64,000 bases of DNA from Flavisolibacter longurius (GCA_014163555.1 JACJGO010000004.1:186001-250000), one strand, 5' to 3'; shown: positions 26,710-35,710, counted from the stretch's first letter. The notes: generated by a model not told the origin, from the sequence alone. A program made the numbers and translations.

Positions 26710-27080
26710 GGGGGTGTTTGGTTTTGACAGCATCGATCTTTGAAAGTGTAAGCATGCCGAGCGTTGGATAATTAGCTCGTAAATCTGAATATTCAAACTA
26801 CAAATGGCAATACTCAGTATGCCATGGCTGCCTAATCAGTGATTAGTTAGTCATTAGGGCCGCCGCGCAGGTTTGTCTCTTACCAAGCGCCGCCGCCGAC
26901 TTAAAAACAAACAGGGATTGCGGCAATCGAAGGCTGTGACGATTGCTTAAGTACCATCCAGCTACGGAGATGATTGGTTTGTTCTGCCCCGGCCATTTCC
27001 CGACAAGCAATGCAGAAATAAGCATGTAGAAAGCTTTTGGATATCATGTTTGGACACCGGTTCGAGCCCGGTCACCTCCA
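26710..27080 (+). ncRNA. ssrA: Transfer-messenger RNA (tmRNA)
   Basis: Rescues stalled ribosomes and tags their products for proteolysis. The 5' end GGGGGTG pairs with CACCTCC at 27073-27079 to form the acceptor stem. TTTGGTTTTGACAGC is the D-like region, and ACCGG-TTCGAGC-CCGGT (27057-27073) is the T arm. The tag frame ends ...NGNTQYAMAA-stop, with TAA at 26833-26835, and matches the usual hydrophobic AMAA/ALAA end. After the discriminator A the genome reads CAC, so the terminal CCA appears to be added after transcription. Exact ends are taken from the acceptor stem. Confidence 0.95.
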
Positions 27081-27223
27081 CACAGGACCCTTTTTAAACA
27101 CTTGTAAAACCGACTCTTTCAATTCTATTGATTGCAGTCGGTTTTCTTTTTTTGCACTATACGATTTCCCGCCGGTTAGGTTTTTGTTAACCTTCGTTAA
27201 GGTTCTATTAACATGGGCTGCCA

Positions 27224-27231
27224 TAAATTTG
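27224..27231 (+). promoter_or_regulatory. -7 promoter element (TAAATTTG) of the propeller-like gene
   Basis: Exact TAnnTTTG match 21 bases before ATG 27253. Just upstream is an inverted repeat AACCTT-CGTT-AAGGTT (about 27189-27204), a possible operator or tmRNA 3' element. Confidence 0.45.
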
Positions 27232-27252
27232 GTTGCACCAAAACTAGGATTC

Positions 27253-28494
27253 ATGCGAAACCGCCTATTGCACTGCTGTTTGCTTTTCCTCTGCAGCATG
27301 CGTATTTTATCTCCGGCACATGGGCAATTGCAAAAGATTTATCTCCATCCCAAAGCGGCAGGCACCGAAAAACAATCACAGTTTGTAGATTCTATACGTT
27401 TTATTCCGTTAGAAGTGAAAGAAGGTGTTGAACTGGGAGCATACAATGGTGTTACGGTAACCGAAAACCATTTCCTGGTTATCAATTACCAGGAGAAGAT
27501 GCTGGTACTCTATGCAAAAGACGGCTCATTTGTACGACAGATCAACTTTAAAAAACTTGGCGATAATGTTTACCCCAACTATAATGAGGCGACGAATAAA
27601 ATTGTGTTTTTCGGTCACAACAAAAATTATTCGCTCACACCAAAAGACGAAATCAAGATTAGGTTAGACTGGAGCAATCCTCGCAATAAAAAATATTTTC
27701 GGAAGTATATCATCGACCTGTCAGACAGCACATTTGCCATTAAGAGGGAAACGCCGGAAGAAAGCGATGTCATAGGCGCAAATTATTATTACGATGACTA
27801 TTTCTGGCAGGGAAGAATTACAACCAGTCCACTGTTCAAAGACAGTCTCGATCATGAATTTTCGCTTTACAAAGACAAACAGTTAGTGAAAGCTTTTTTC
27901 CCATACAACCGGGTAAATGAACCCCGTTTTTTATATGTAGAAGAAGGTGTTCAGCTAACCAAAACCGATAAGGCTTACACATCATTTGTTACCCGCCCTT
28001 TTTGCGATACCATTTACAAAATGGTAAAAGACAGCCTGTTTCCGGCCTTCCACATGGTGGTACCTTTGGAAAACAGCCTGCCGGCTACCTTTTTCACCCA
28101 GCCATTCCGGAACAAGACCGAACGTGAAAATTTTGAAAGGAATAATGCATGGACACTTCACCAGGTGCATAATTTTTTTGAAACCCCACAGGTCGCCTAT
28201 TTCGCGGTGCGGTACATGCGAAATTTTGATTTTTATATTTACCACAAGCGGACCAATACTACGTACAAATCCAAAAACATAAAGGCCGACAGCAACCACT
28301 ATAACTTGCAGTTGTTGAGTGATTTTAGTGTGCAGCGAAAAGGAGCTACATTTTATAAAACACAGAAAGCGGGTGACCTGACTGCTTTTTTTGCGAGCAA
28401 TAAAACCATCTCGGTACCCGAATCGCTGCAGGCATTTTTAAAAAGCAACCCACACAGTACAGCCCCTGTCATTGTTGAATTCAAACTCAAATAG
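27253..28494 (+). CDS. Exported 6-bladed beta-propeller-like protein
   Basis: 413 residues from ATG 27253. The open frame extends back to 27037 but that part lies over the tmRNA 3' end, so the later start is chosen; it gives a signal sequence (RLLHCCLLFLCSMRILSPAHGQ). The pattern resembles the Bacteroidota 6-bladed propeller proteins: SIRFIPLEVKEGVELGAYNGVTVTENHFLVINYQEKMLVLYAKDGSFVRQIN near the N-terminus reads as the first blades. Other blades are weak. It lies 6 bp upstream of the outer-membrane receptor gene, so the two are one operon; a role in binding or sensing the receptor's substrate is inference. Confidence 0.7.
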   Translation: MRNRLLHCCLLFLCSMRILSPAHGQLQKIYLHPKAAGTEKQSQFVDSIRFIPLEVKEGVELGAYNGVTVTENHFLVINYQEKMLVLYAKDGSFVRQINFKKLGDNVYPNYNEATNKIVFFGHNKNYSLTPKDEIKIRLDWSNPRNKKYFRKYIIDLSDSTFAIKRETPEESDVIGANYYYDDYFWQGRITTSPLFKDSLDHEFSLYKDKQLVKAFFPYNRVNEPRFLYVEEGVQLTKTDKAYTSFVTRPFCDTIYKMVKDSLFPAFHMVVPLENSLPATFFTQPFRNKTERENFERNNAWTLHQVHNFFETPQVAYFAVRYMRNFDFYIYHKRTNTTYKSKNIKADSNHYNLQLLSDFSVQRKGATFYKTQKAGDLTAFFASNKTISVPESLQAFLKSNPHSTAPVIVEFKLK

Positions 28495-28500
28495 CAATTT

Positions 28501-31323
28501 GTGAAGCAGACCTTTTTTCTTTTTTTGTTGTTTGGCCTGTTCACGACCGCGTTTAGCCAAACCGGCAAGTTAACCGGCTCGGTAATGGATGCCGAAACCA
28601 AAACACCTTTGGAACTGGCAACCGTAAGCATTGCAGGCCCGGACTCCAGCATGCTTACTTACCAACTATCAGATGCCAGTGGAAAGTTTACATTTGAAAA
28701 GTTGCCCCTGCAAAAAAAGCTATTGGTAAGCATTACCTACACAGGTTACCTGGGACACTTTGGAACCATTCAACTCGAACCAGGCAAAGTGGATACGCTG
28801 GCAGTTTACCTGGCGTTGAATATGAAAGATACCAACGCCATTGTGATCACCACTTCCGTACCTGTGCGGATGAATGGCGATACGCTGGAAATAAACCCTG
28901 CTGCCTTCAAGCTAAAACCCGATGCCGTAGTTGAAGAACTTCTGAACCAGGTTTCGGGCATCACCATCTGGTCCGACGGCTCCATCACCGTTAACGGAAA
29001 AAAAGTGCAAAACCTGCTGGTTGACGGCAAGCCTTTTCTTGGCTCAACCGACACCCGGGTGGCCACCCAAAACCTGCCAAAATCCGCCATCGATAAAGTT
29101 CAGTTGTACCAGGAATACGACCGGAACAACATCGGGCAGCAACGACAGCCGCAGGATTCATTGCTGACGATGAACATCAAGCTGAAAGAAAGCAGCAAAA
29201 CCGGTTATTTCGGCAAAGCCGGTGCCGGCTATGGCACAACCCGTCGTTTTGAATCGGATCTTTCGTTTCAGCTATATAACAAAAGAAGCAGTGCCGGTGT
29301 TGGCGGTGGTTTCAACAACATCAATAAAAACATCGGTAACCTGCAGGAGTTATTTCAGAACAATACGTACCGCAACTTCAATCCTAACCTATACAGCGTT
29401 GGCCGTTTTGGTACCAATGGAATCAATGAAAACTATTCTTTCGGGGGCGTGGTTACACACAACTTTATTGAATCCGCCAACAGCCGGCAGAATAACCGTC
29501 TTACTATTAATTACAATTTATCGGGAACGAATACATTGCTCCGCGACCTGAACCTGCAAAACAGAACAACGCTTGAAAACCCGCAGGTTATCCGGGAAGA
29601 AGGTGAGCAAAACAGTCGCAGCAACAGGCGTGGCCTGGGTGTGCAGTATGTAAAAACAAACAGCTATAACGATAACCTGAATGTTAATGGCAATTTGAAC
29701 AATACAAATGACAGGGGAGAATCAACACCGCTTACGGAAGTAAGAGATACGGCCGGTTTGCTGCAAAGCACCAACCGCATGCTTACCCAACACAACCGCC
29801 GGTCGGAGGATGCTTCGATGTCGCTGCGGTTTGCCAAGTCTGACCATGATGACCCGCTGAAAGGTTTTTCCGTGCAGTTCAATGCCCGGAATGGTAGCTC
29901 TGTTTCAGAAAGAGATACTCGAAGTGTATTTCAGTCGTTCACCAATGTCAATCAAAACGCTTCGTACAACCGCCGCTATGATACCCGCAACGAAAATTTG
30001 AACCTTGACGGCAACTTTGAGTACCTGGGTTTTAAACGGCTGTTGCTGGGTCGCTATAATTTGTTTGGCATTGATCTTAACTTTTCGCAGACGCTTCATT
30101 ACAACCGCTCTACCACGATGAGCAGCGTTAGCGATTACGACAGCACAAACAAGCAATATATCGCCAACAACAATCTTTCCAACAGCAATAAACGTGAACT
30201 GCTGGAATATTCTCCTTCCTTATCGTTTTCCAAAGGCTTTTATAAATGGGGCGAGTCATACCACAGGAATCTGAACCTGCGGGTGATGCTTTTTGGTGAA
30301 TTGAAATCTGAAAAAAACCAGTCTTCGTTTATCAAGCGCAATTTGGACCGCTCGTTCCGTTTTTTCCGCTACAATGGCAATGTCAATTATCAATACAACA
30401 AGCGGGATAAGTTCAATACCTACGCTTCTGTCGGTTATTTTACCAATTATGAATATCCTTCTGTAGATCAATTGTACACCATTGTTGATGATATCAATGC
30501 TTATGACATCCGCATTGGTAATCCGCAATTGCGAAACAGGCAACATCACAACTTCAACCTGAATGCAAATTTTAATACGCAAAATCCAAAGTCGGATTAT
30601 TCTATCAATACCAATGTCAGTGGTAATTACAACCGGTCGGTGAATCCGGTTTCGGACAGCATCATCAATGACCCCTCCGGCAAGCGGATCTCTTATTTTA
30701 TCAATGCCGATAAAAGTTCAAACCTGGGGCTGAACTATAGCCTCAACATTTCAAGACGCTTTAAGAAAAACAGCTTGCAACTAATGTACAATGGCCAGTT
30801 TAGCGCTGGTAGAACTCCCAACTATGTGGATGGTATTTACAATACAAGTCATACCGGCAACCTGTCCAACCAGATAACCTTGCAACTTTCACTTGGCCCT
30901 GTATTCATTGTAAATCTGGGCCAATCTTTCCAGCGTTACCGAACAAGGCAAACAGCCGCAGGTCTAACGTCGTTTACTAACAAAAGCAGTACAACTAAAA
31001 TAGGCGTGGTGCTGAATTATCCGGCCAATTTTACCTTCAGCAGTACCCTCGATCTTGTGGCCAACTCCAACCTAGATAAACCCACGGTCCTTTGGAATTC
31101 TTTTCTTACCTATCGGTTTATGAAACAGCAGGGCGAGTTGAAACTTTCGGCCATGGATATCCTAAAACAATACCAGAACATCACCAACAGTGTGAGTGCC
31201 TATGGTACCACCACCCGCATCACAAACGGACTGCAGCAATTTTTCCTGCTCACGTTTTCATACTACCCGCGCAAATTTGGAAAAACCGGAAACCAAAGAC
31301 CAGCGCAGGAAATAATGTATTAA
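28501..31323 (+). CDS. TonB-receptor-like outer-membrane beta-barrel protein
   Basis: 940 residues from a GTG start, with signal peptide MKQTFFLFLLFGLFTTAFSQ. An N-terminal carboxypeptidase-regulatory-like domain (about 22-105, GKLTGSVMDAETKTPLELATVSI) is followed by a plug-like region (EELLNQVSGITIWSDGSITVNGKKVQNLLVDGKPF). A very long barrel follows with many NYN/NLN-rich strands, ending FFLLTFSYYPRKFGK. This layout matches the outer-membrane beta-barrel family related to TonB-dependent receptors (OMP_b-brl_3) that lacks a SusD partner; no susD is adjacent. A bidirectional terminator follows. Substrate unknown. Confidence 0.88.
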   Translation: MKQTFFLFLLFGLFTTAFSQTGKLTGSVMDAETKTPLELATVSIAGPDSSMLTYQLSDASGKFTFEKLPLQKKLLVSITYTGYLGHFGTIQLEPGKVDTLAVYLALNMKDTNAIVITTSVPVRMNGDTLEINPAAFKLKPDAVVEELLNQVSGITIWSDGSITVNGKKVQNLLVDGKPFLGSTDTRVATQNLPKSAIDKVQLYQEYDRNNIGQQRQPQDSLLTMNIKLKESSKTGYFGKAGAGYGTTRRFESDLSFQLYNKRSSAGVGGGFNNINKNIGNLQELFQNNTYRNFNPNLYSVGRFGTNGINENYSFGGVVTHNFIESANSRQNNRLTINYNLSGTNTLLRDLNLQNRTTLENPQVIREEGEQNSRSNRRGLGVQYVKTNSYNDNLNVNGNLNNTNDRGESTPLTEVRDTAGLLQSTNRMLTQHNRRSEDASMSLRFAKSDHDDPLKGFSVQFNARNGSSVSERDTRSVFQSFTNVNQNASYNRRYDTRNENLNLDGNFEYLGFKRLLLGRYNLFGIDLNFSQTLHYNRSTTMSSVSDYDSTNKQYIANNNLSNSNKRELLEYSPSLSFSKGFYKWGESYHRNLNLRVMLFGELKSEKNQSSFIKRNLDRSFRFFRYNGNVNYQYNKRDKFNTYASVGYFTNYEYPSVDQLYTIVDDINAYDIRIGNPQLRNRQHHNFNLNANFNTQNPKSDYSINTNVSGNYNRSVNPVSDSIINDPSGKRISYFINADKSSNLGLNYSLNISRRFKKNSLQLMYNGQFSAGRTPNYVDGIYNTSHTGNLSNQITLQLSLGPVFIVNLGQSFQRYRTRQTAAGLTSFTNKSSTTKIGVVLNYPANFTFSSTLDLVANSNLDKPTVLWNSFLTYRFMKQQGELKLSAMDILKQYQNITNSVSAYGTTTRITNGLQQFFLLTFSYYPRKFGKTGNQRPAQEIMY

Positions 31324-31414
31324 TATGATGGTGAAGACAAGAAGAAAAGATTTCTAAACTATCGCCAATGGTTTGCATTAATCACATCGTATAAATAACG
31401 ATTCATACCTTGTC

Positions 31415-31449
31415 AAAAAAAAGCCCGGCATCACCGCCGGGCTTTTTTT
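31415..31449. terminator. Bidirectional intrinsic terminator
   Basis: AAAAAGCCCGGC-ATCACC-GCCGGGCTTTTT, a perfect 12-bp stem with A and T tracts outside. It separates the convergent receptor and porin-like genes. Confidence 0.92.
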
Positions 31450-31470
31450 ATGTTGTAATGGTCATCCCTT

Positions 31471-32097
31471 TTACTTCCGCATAGGCAGGGTTACACCGGC
31501 ATGGATACCAATGTGATTCAGGTTCGACAATTCGTCTGTCTTGAATGGCATTATGCTGTACGAGCCACTGAGGGTAAAACCCGATTCGCCATGTTTGCGA
31601 AATGGAATGTACACACCCGCATGTGCTCTCGCGGCAAAGCCAAATGAATTTTTTTGTTCCGATCCGAATTCACCTAGATAATCATTGTAATTCACCAGGT
31701 TTCCGCCAATACCCAATCCTACGTAAGGTTGCACCGTTTTACCGGGTGAAAAGTTCCATTTGCTCTCAAAAAGGATAGGAATCGTCTGAATGGAGTAAGA
31801 ACGTACGGCTGAAATATCGCTTCCGTCGGATAGCTGGTAAAGTGTCCGATCTTTTTTCTGGTAAAAATCCTGGTAACCAACTCCGCCGCCGAGGGCCAAG
31901 TTATCATTGATACCAAAGTAAATGGCCGCCCGTACACCACGGGGTGACACATCGGGAACAGCAGTCTTTAATGAACCTGACGGAATGCCCACACTATACT
32001 GCACCACAGCCTGGGCAGTGCCCCGGTATTGTGACTGTGCAACCATCCCCGTAAATAAGGTTGCTGCGATTATAATTCCTATTTTAATATTCTTCAT
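31471..32097 (-). CDS. Small outer-membrane beta-barrel (porin-like) protein
   Basis: 208 residues with a signal peptide (MKNIKIGIIIAATLFTGMVAQSQ). The mature part has alternating strands typical of an 8-stranded barrel: GVRAAIYFGINDNLALGGGVGYQDFY, TIPILFESKWNF, VQPYVGLGIGGNLV, FGFAARAHAGVYIPF, and the end HIGIHAGVTLPMRK. It resembles the outer-membrane protein beta-barrel (OmpA/X-like) group. It lies 11 bp downstream of the DUF4136 lipoprotein gene and is probably co-transcribed with it. Confidence 0.8.
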   Translation of the reverse strand: MKNIKIGIIIAATLFTGMVAQSQYRGTAQAVVQYSVGIPSGSLKTAVPDVSPRGVRAAIYFGINDNLALGGGVGYQDFYQKKDRTLYQLSDGSDISAVRSYSIQTIPILFESKWNFSPGKTVQPYVGLGIGGNLVNYNDYLGEFGSEQKNSFGFAARAHAGVYIPFRKHGESGFTLSGSYSIMPFKTDELSNLNHIGIHAGVTLPMRK

Positions 32098-32108
32098 TTT
32101 CTACTGAT

Positions 32109-32747
32109 TTATTGATTCGTTCGTAAATAGGGCGACTGTTCAAATAGTGCCTGAACCCCGGTTGTCAGGGCCGTGCTGGTAAAAATGCCAGATCCCCTGA
32201 TCAGTCCATTCCACACGACGTTGATACGATTGTTGGTGGCAGCATTTTTAAGGTCAAGAAGGTCAACGCTTAACATTGCTTCTGTGCTTTCAACAAAAGC
32301 ATAGGCCGGCGGGTATCCGTAACCGTAACCTCCGTACCCCCAATAAAACGGATCGTAAAAGCCACCATAACCACCCCAATAGTTACCCAGGTCAACCAGG
32401 TTAGTGGAGGTGTTATACAACCGGCTAACATTGATACCTAAGTCGGGCGACTGATTCCTGTTTACCCGGACGTAGCCCCGGCTTTCCATAGCGCCCCGCA
32501 CGGCAGCCAATGCATCCAGGTCGGCAGCACTGGCCTGGCCGCCAACCATATTGTTGTTGTCAATGATGTACACCGAGTCAGGGATACTGTAAGTTTTGTA
32601 TCCATTAAAATTGGCGTTGTTATCCCTGTTGGTAATATAAATTCTGCTCTCTTCCGCGGTCAGGTTACGCATAGGGTCTTTGGTGCAACTGCTGAAGGCC
32701 AGCAGTGTCATTGCTGTCATCAAAGCCCATCCTGTTCGTTTCATCAT
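32109..32747 (-). CDS. DUF4136-type lipoprotein
   Basis: 212 residues; ATG 32747 or 32744. MKRTGWALMTAMTLLAFSSC is a lipoprotein signal with Cys21. The mature part fits DUF4136: a DNNANFNGYKTYSIPDSVY start, an ALAAVRGAMESRGYVRV helix, SPDLGINVSRLYNT and a variable Gly/Tyr-rich loop (YWGGYGGFYDPFYWGYGGYG). It ends with LSVDLLDLKNAATNNRINVVWNGLIRG, the usual closing strand in which these proteins describe a multimer surface. Function unknown. A putative small RNA gene (32887-32961) ends 139 bases before it on the same strand. Confidence 0.85.
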   Translation of the reverse strand: MMKRTGWALMTAMTLLAFSSCTKDPMRNLTAEESRIYITNRDNNANFNGYKTYSIPDSVYIIDNNNMVGGQASAADLDALAAVRGAMESRGYVRVNRNQSPDLGINVSRLYNTSTNLVDLGNYWGGYGGFYDPFYWGYGGYGYGYPPAYAFVESTEAMLSVDLLDLKNAATNNRINVVWNGLIRGSGIFTSTALTTGVQALFEQSPYLRTNQ

Positions 32748-33296
32748 GTTTGTTCGTTTTATATTTCGTTACAAAGCAAGTGCCTGAAAAAAGGCACCCA
32801 ATCCATATACAAACGATCTGTATAATCGCTGTATTGTCAGCATCTTGTTAATGTAAAGCCTGGTGAATGGCCGGTTTGCAATAACCAAAAAAAGACCCCT
32901 GTAGAAACAGGGGTCGCAACCAAAACTAACTGCTTATGAGAAAATTGTTACTGCTTTTGTGAGATGTAAAACTAATCCGAAGAAAGTAAAAATGATGTTA
33001 CAACCTTGTTACGGGTTTGAAAAAATACGCACCAACAGGGATTCTGCTGCTAGGGCGCTACATGTTTCTGCTTATTTTGGCGACACCCCAGGGTACAATT
33101 TCCTGCCGTTTAAACCATCAGCGATGATGTTTCAACTAGGTAAATGGAATGTATCAATTGATCACCTCGCTTTGTTACTACCAATTGTCCTTACTTATAT
33201 ATTAAACAAGAAGAACAAGTCATTGTTTAAAACTATCTCTAACAATTGGAATGACAGCGGAGAAACAATCTCACCTATAGAAACGGACGGATCAAA
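32748..33296. other. 549-bp stretch with one putative small RNA and no convincing gene
   Basis: The plus-strand frame 32959-33390 runs into the antisense of the 33297 gene and overlaps the small RNA, so I do not call it. Apart from the element at 32887-32961 nothing else is recognised. Confidence 0.5.
32887..32961 (-). ncRNA. Putative small RNA, family copy A
   Basis: On the minus strand ATAAGCAGTTAGTTTTGG, then TTGCG, precedes a perfect hairpin GACCCCTG-TTTCTA-CAGGGGTC and seven T. Copy B shares the upstream block exactly. A -7-like TAGTTTTA at 32974-32967 would give a transcript of about 75 nt. The function is unknown. Confidence 0.5.
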
Positions 33297-33692
33297 CTAC
33301 AGAAAAAGTGTGTACCTGTTAAATCGTACCGGTAATGAAGCTTCCTTTCCCTTTTCGTTTTGCTGGGTGAGACTGAGATGGTCTGTCTGAACCGTTTCTA
33401 GCCAAACCTTGCCCGACCTTCTGAATACCTGTACCGGAAGGCCGTGTTCTTGTTGCAAACGCTGTTCAAAAGCACCTACGGAAAGTTCAGGAGAAAAATG
33501 AAAATCACCTTCAGTTAGTGTTTGCAATTGCCCGGATAAAATAGCGTTGTCGGAAAGCTGGAGTGCCGGATCAGAATGTTCGCCTTCGTCGTGTTTTTGA
33601 AGGAAGAAAGCAAGCTTTAAAAAAGGAAATAACGTTGAGAACTGGTCTTTAACTTCCTTCACCGTAGTTTTTTTACTGATAGAAAGTTGCAT
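33297..33692 (-). CDS. Conserved small protein of unknown function
   Basis: 131 residues from ATG 33692; the frame extends to a TTG at 33737, but MQLSISKKTTVKEVKDQFSTLFPFLKLAFF is a natural start with a strand-helix beginning. There are no membrane segments and no signal peptide. The rest is mixed alpha/beta with SPELSVGAFEQRLQQEHGLPVQVFRRSGKVWLET. I recall a Bacteroidota family with a similar FPFLKL start but cannot name it. It stands alone; the nearest minus-strand feature downstream is the putative small RNA at 32887-32961. Confidence 0.6.
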   Translation of the reverse strand: MQLSISKKTTVKEVKDQFSTLFPFLKLAFFLQKHDEGEHSDPALQLSDNAILSGQLQTLTEGDFHFSPELSVGAFEQRLQQEHGLPVQVFRRSGKVWLETVQTDHLSLTQQNEKGKEASLPVRFNRYTLFL

Positions 33693-33879
33693 GGTTCCTG
33701 GTTTTACAGGATCAAAATTCAGTGGAAAAATCAGCAAAAAAAGAGAGAAAGGTCATAGCGCTTACTGATTTCTATCATCTGAACTTCTAGGACAGAAGCA
33801 TGCGCCATCAAACAGGTTGTAAAAGGCTCAGGTTTTCCCTCTGGTGTTTTATACCTTCAATACAATCTAATCATAATTT

Positions 33880-34797
33880 ATGCTGGACATTGTCATTCAA
33901 GCCCGGCCTGCCGCTATCGGGCATGACCTTGAAGTCCGCCGTATTTTGCCTTTCCGGCAACGCCGTATGGTGGGTCCTTTTATTTTTATGGATCATGCCG
34001 GCCCGGTGGATTTGGATCCGGACAGTTCCGCCTCGCTGGATGTGCTGCCGCATCCGCATATTGGTCTTTCCACGGTTAGTTATCTTTTTGGCGGGCAGGT
34101 TATGCACCGCGACAGCCTTGGTGTGGAGCAGGTCATCCGACCGGGAGAAGTTAATTGGATGACGGCCGGCAGCGGAATTGCCCATTCCGAACGGTTTGAA
34201 GATCCGGCAGCTCTTGCCGGTGGAACCCTGGAAATGATTCAAACCTGGGTAGCCCTTCCTGAAAAGGACGAGGAAGCTGCTCCATCGTTTTTTAATTACA
34301 AACCGGAAATGCTTCCTGTTTTTACCGATACCGGTGTGTGGATGCGCCTGATTGCCGGAAATGCTTATGGATTGCAAAGCAGCGTCCAGACCCATTCTCC
34401 GCTGTTTTACCTGCATGTGGTTCTGCAAAAAGGAGCCCGGTTTGGTTTGCCCAAACAATACCCGGAACGGGGATTTTATCTGGCGAAAGGCAGTATTGAG
34501 ATTGGCGGGGTTCAATATGGAGCTGGTCAGATGCTTGTTTTCAGTAAGGGTGTTGATCCTGTTATGGTGGCCCGGGAAGAAACGACCCTGATGCTGCTGG
34601 GAGGTGAACCCTTGGGACAGCGTTTTATCTGGTGGAATTTTGTTTCCTCGCGAAAAGATCGGATCGAACAGGCAAAAGCCGATTGGCAGGAAGGAAGGAT
34701 CCTGTTGCCACCCACCGACAATCAGGAATTTGTGCCCCTGCCGGACGACCGCTCAAAACCGGCAGCATCGGCGCCGTCACCGGAGCCGTTGTCCTGA
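33880..34797 (+). CDS. Pirin family protein
   Basis: 305-residue bicupin. The N-terminal cupin carries the pirin metal-site pattern: FIFMDHAGPVDL, PHPHIGLSTVSYLFGGQVMHRDSLG (His pair) and GEVNWMTAGSGIAHSERFE (Glu/His). The C-terminal cupin (about 190-275) includes FYLAKGSIEIGGVQYGAGQMLVFSKG and GGEPLGQRFIWWNFVSSRKDRI. The C-terminal Pro/Ser/Ala tail is disordered. Pirins are Fe-binding proteins; some show quercetinase activity and some act as redox regulators, and the role here is not determined. Confidence 0.93.
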   Translation: MLDIVIQARPAAIGHDLEVRRILPFRQRRMVGPFIFMDHAGPVDLDPDSSASLDVLPHPHIGLSTVSYLFGGQVMHRDSLGVEQVIRPGEVNWMTAGSGIAHSERFEDPAALAGGTLEMIQTWVALPEKDEEAAPSFFNYKPEMLPVFTDTGVWMRLIAGNAYGLQSSVQTHSPLFYLHVVLQKGARFGLPKQYPERGFYLAKGSIEIGGVQYGAGQMLVFSKGVDPVMVAREETTLMLLGGEPLGQRFIWWNFVSSRKDRIEQAKADWQEGRILLPPTDNQEFVPLPDDRSKPAASAPSPEPLS

Positions 34798-35038
34798 AGA
34801 CAATTTCAGCACATGCATTATGCCGGAACTAACGCTATGGCTGAACCGAAATCTGTTCTATAAGAAAGTGTAGTTAGGAAAGGTGACCAATCCAGTGAGA
34901 TACAATCAACTAACCGTTACGATCAGAGGTGAAGCAGTAAAATACAATGGGATAGGAATTAGAACTGACGATATAGATCCGAGAATATCCAAGTTTCGGG
35001 TAAGCCTAATCGGTAAGTGGCTACCTTACATTTTTTGT

Positions 35039-35227
35039 TTATATCGTGACGGTTTTTACCTCTTCTGCCTTGTAGTTGTCGAGGGCAAGTGAACGTTCAA
35101 ATGGGGTAAGACTAGCCGTTATGGTTAAGCGAACCGTATTAACCGTATAACTTTTTGGCTGGATCGTTTTGAGAAATTGGGCAAGTTCGTCCAGCGATCT
35201 GAACCTCAGCACACAGGTCTTCTTCAT
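35039..35227 (-). CDS. Small protein of unknown function (62 residues)
   Basis: Starts MKKTCVLRFRSLDELAQFLKT and is soluble, alpha/beta-like, ending in YKAEEVKTVTI. The beginning (MKK...L.F.SL..L..F) and the LTPFERSLALDNYKAEEV end resemble the gene at 35478-35663, so the two are probably diverged paralogues. No family is recognised. Copy B of the small RNA family lies between them on the opposite strand. Confidence 0.55.
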   Translation of the reverse strand: MKKTCVLRFRSLDELAQFLKTIQPKSYTVNTVRLTITASLTPFERSLALDNYKAEEVKTVTI

Positions 35228-35317
35228 AGAAGCATGAAGTTAGTGCTTGATAATGTTGGAGTTACATAATAAAATAAAAAGATGATTACAGTTAAGAGAT
35301 TTTATGCAGAAACTTAA

Positions 35318-35398
35318 ACAAATGCACTTACCTTTGGTGTTCTTATAAGCAGTTAGTTTTGGTTGCGCCTCTTCTTTCTAGAAGAGGCTTTTTTTATT
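35318..35398 (+). ncRNA. Putative small RNA, family copy B
   Basis: Shares ATAAGCAGTTAGTTTTGG then TTGCG with copy A, followed by its own perfect hairpin GCCTCTTC-TTTCTA-GAAGAGGC and seven T. ACAAATGCAC upstream aligns with ACAAAAGCAG of copy A. An exact -7 motif TACCTTTG at 35329-35336 would give a shorter RNA of about 57 nt; the true 5' end is open. Confidence 0.5.
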
Positions 35399-35420
35399 TC
35401 TAGCGTAATGGGGCAAAAAG

Positions 35421-35443
35421 AAAGCCCCGTTAAGCGGGGCTTT
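35421..35443 (-). terminator. Intrinsic terminator of the 35478-35663 gene
   Basis: AAAGCCCCG-TTAAG-CGGGGCTTT, with CTTTCTTTTTG following on the minus strand. Confidence 0.8.
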
Positions 35444-35477
35444 GGACAGAATAAATTTGGTTGCGACCGGCAATGAA

Positions 35478-35663
35478 TCAGGCAGTCATTGATTCAACAA
35501 TAGTGGCGCCATAAACACGTACAGCTGTGTTGATTTCTGCTTCTGGAAACAATCCCCGCAGAACTTTTTTCTCAAAATCCATCTGGCAGTTCTTCGCATT
35601 ACTGCTGCGTTTGAAAAGGCAGAGCTTGTTGAGGCTGTCAAAAAGGATTTCTACTTTTTTCAT
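35478..35663 (-). CDS. Small protein of unknown function (61 residues)
   Basis: The start at ATG 35663 (MKKVEILFDSLNKLCLF) is fixed by a promoter box at 35703-35710 which overlaps the upstream extension of the frame. It is a soluble small protein with three basic patches and an LFPEAEINTAVRVYGATIV end. It looks like a diverged paralogue of the 35039-35227 gene. It has its own promoter and terminator, so it is a monocistronic unit. Function unknown. Confidence 0.6.
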   Translation of the reverse strand: MKKVEILFDSLNKLCLFKRSSNAKNCQMDFEKKVLRGLFPEAEINTAVRVYGATIVESMTA

Positions 35664-35702
35664 TGATAGCTTGTACTGTTCTATGAATGGTGGCTTGTGA
35701 TA

Positions 35703-35710
35703 CAAAGCTA
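35703..35710 (-). promoter_or_regulatory. -7 promoter element (TAGCTTTG)
   Basis: Exact TAnnTTTG match on the minus strand, 39 bases before ATG 35663. Confidence 0.5.

Noticed and set aside
27185-27215. Inverted repeat AACCTT-CGTT-AAGGTT read as a terminator of tmRNA
   Set aside because: No T-tract follows and it lies over 100 bases past the tmRNA 3' end; it may be an operator, but there is not enough evidence to call either.
27037-27252. N-terminal extension of the propeller-like gene
   Set aside because: It overlaps the T arm and acceptor stem of tmRNA, and the later ATG 27253 has a -7 box and a signal peptide.
32959-33390. Plus-strand frame of 143 codons
   Set aside because: It overlaps a putative small RNA at one end and the antisense of the 33297-33692 gene at the other, and shows no domain-like pattern.
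34883-35092. Plus-strand frame of 69 codons with a GTG start after AGGAAAG
   Set aside because: It overlaps the antisense of the 35039-35227 gene and its end is hydrophobic low-quality sequence; possible but unsupported.
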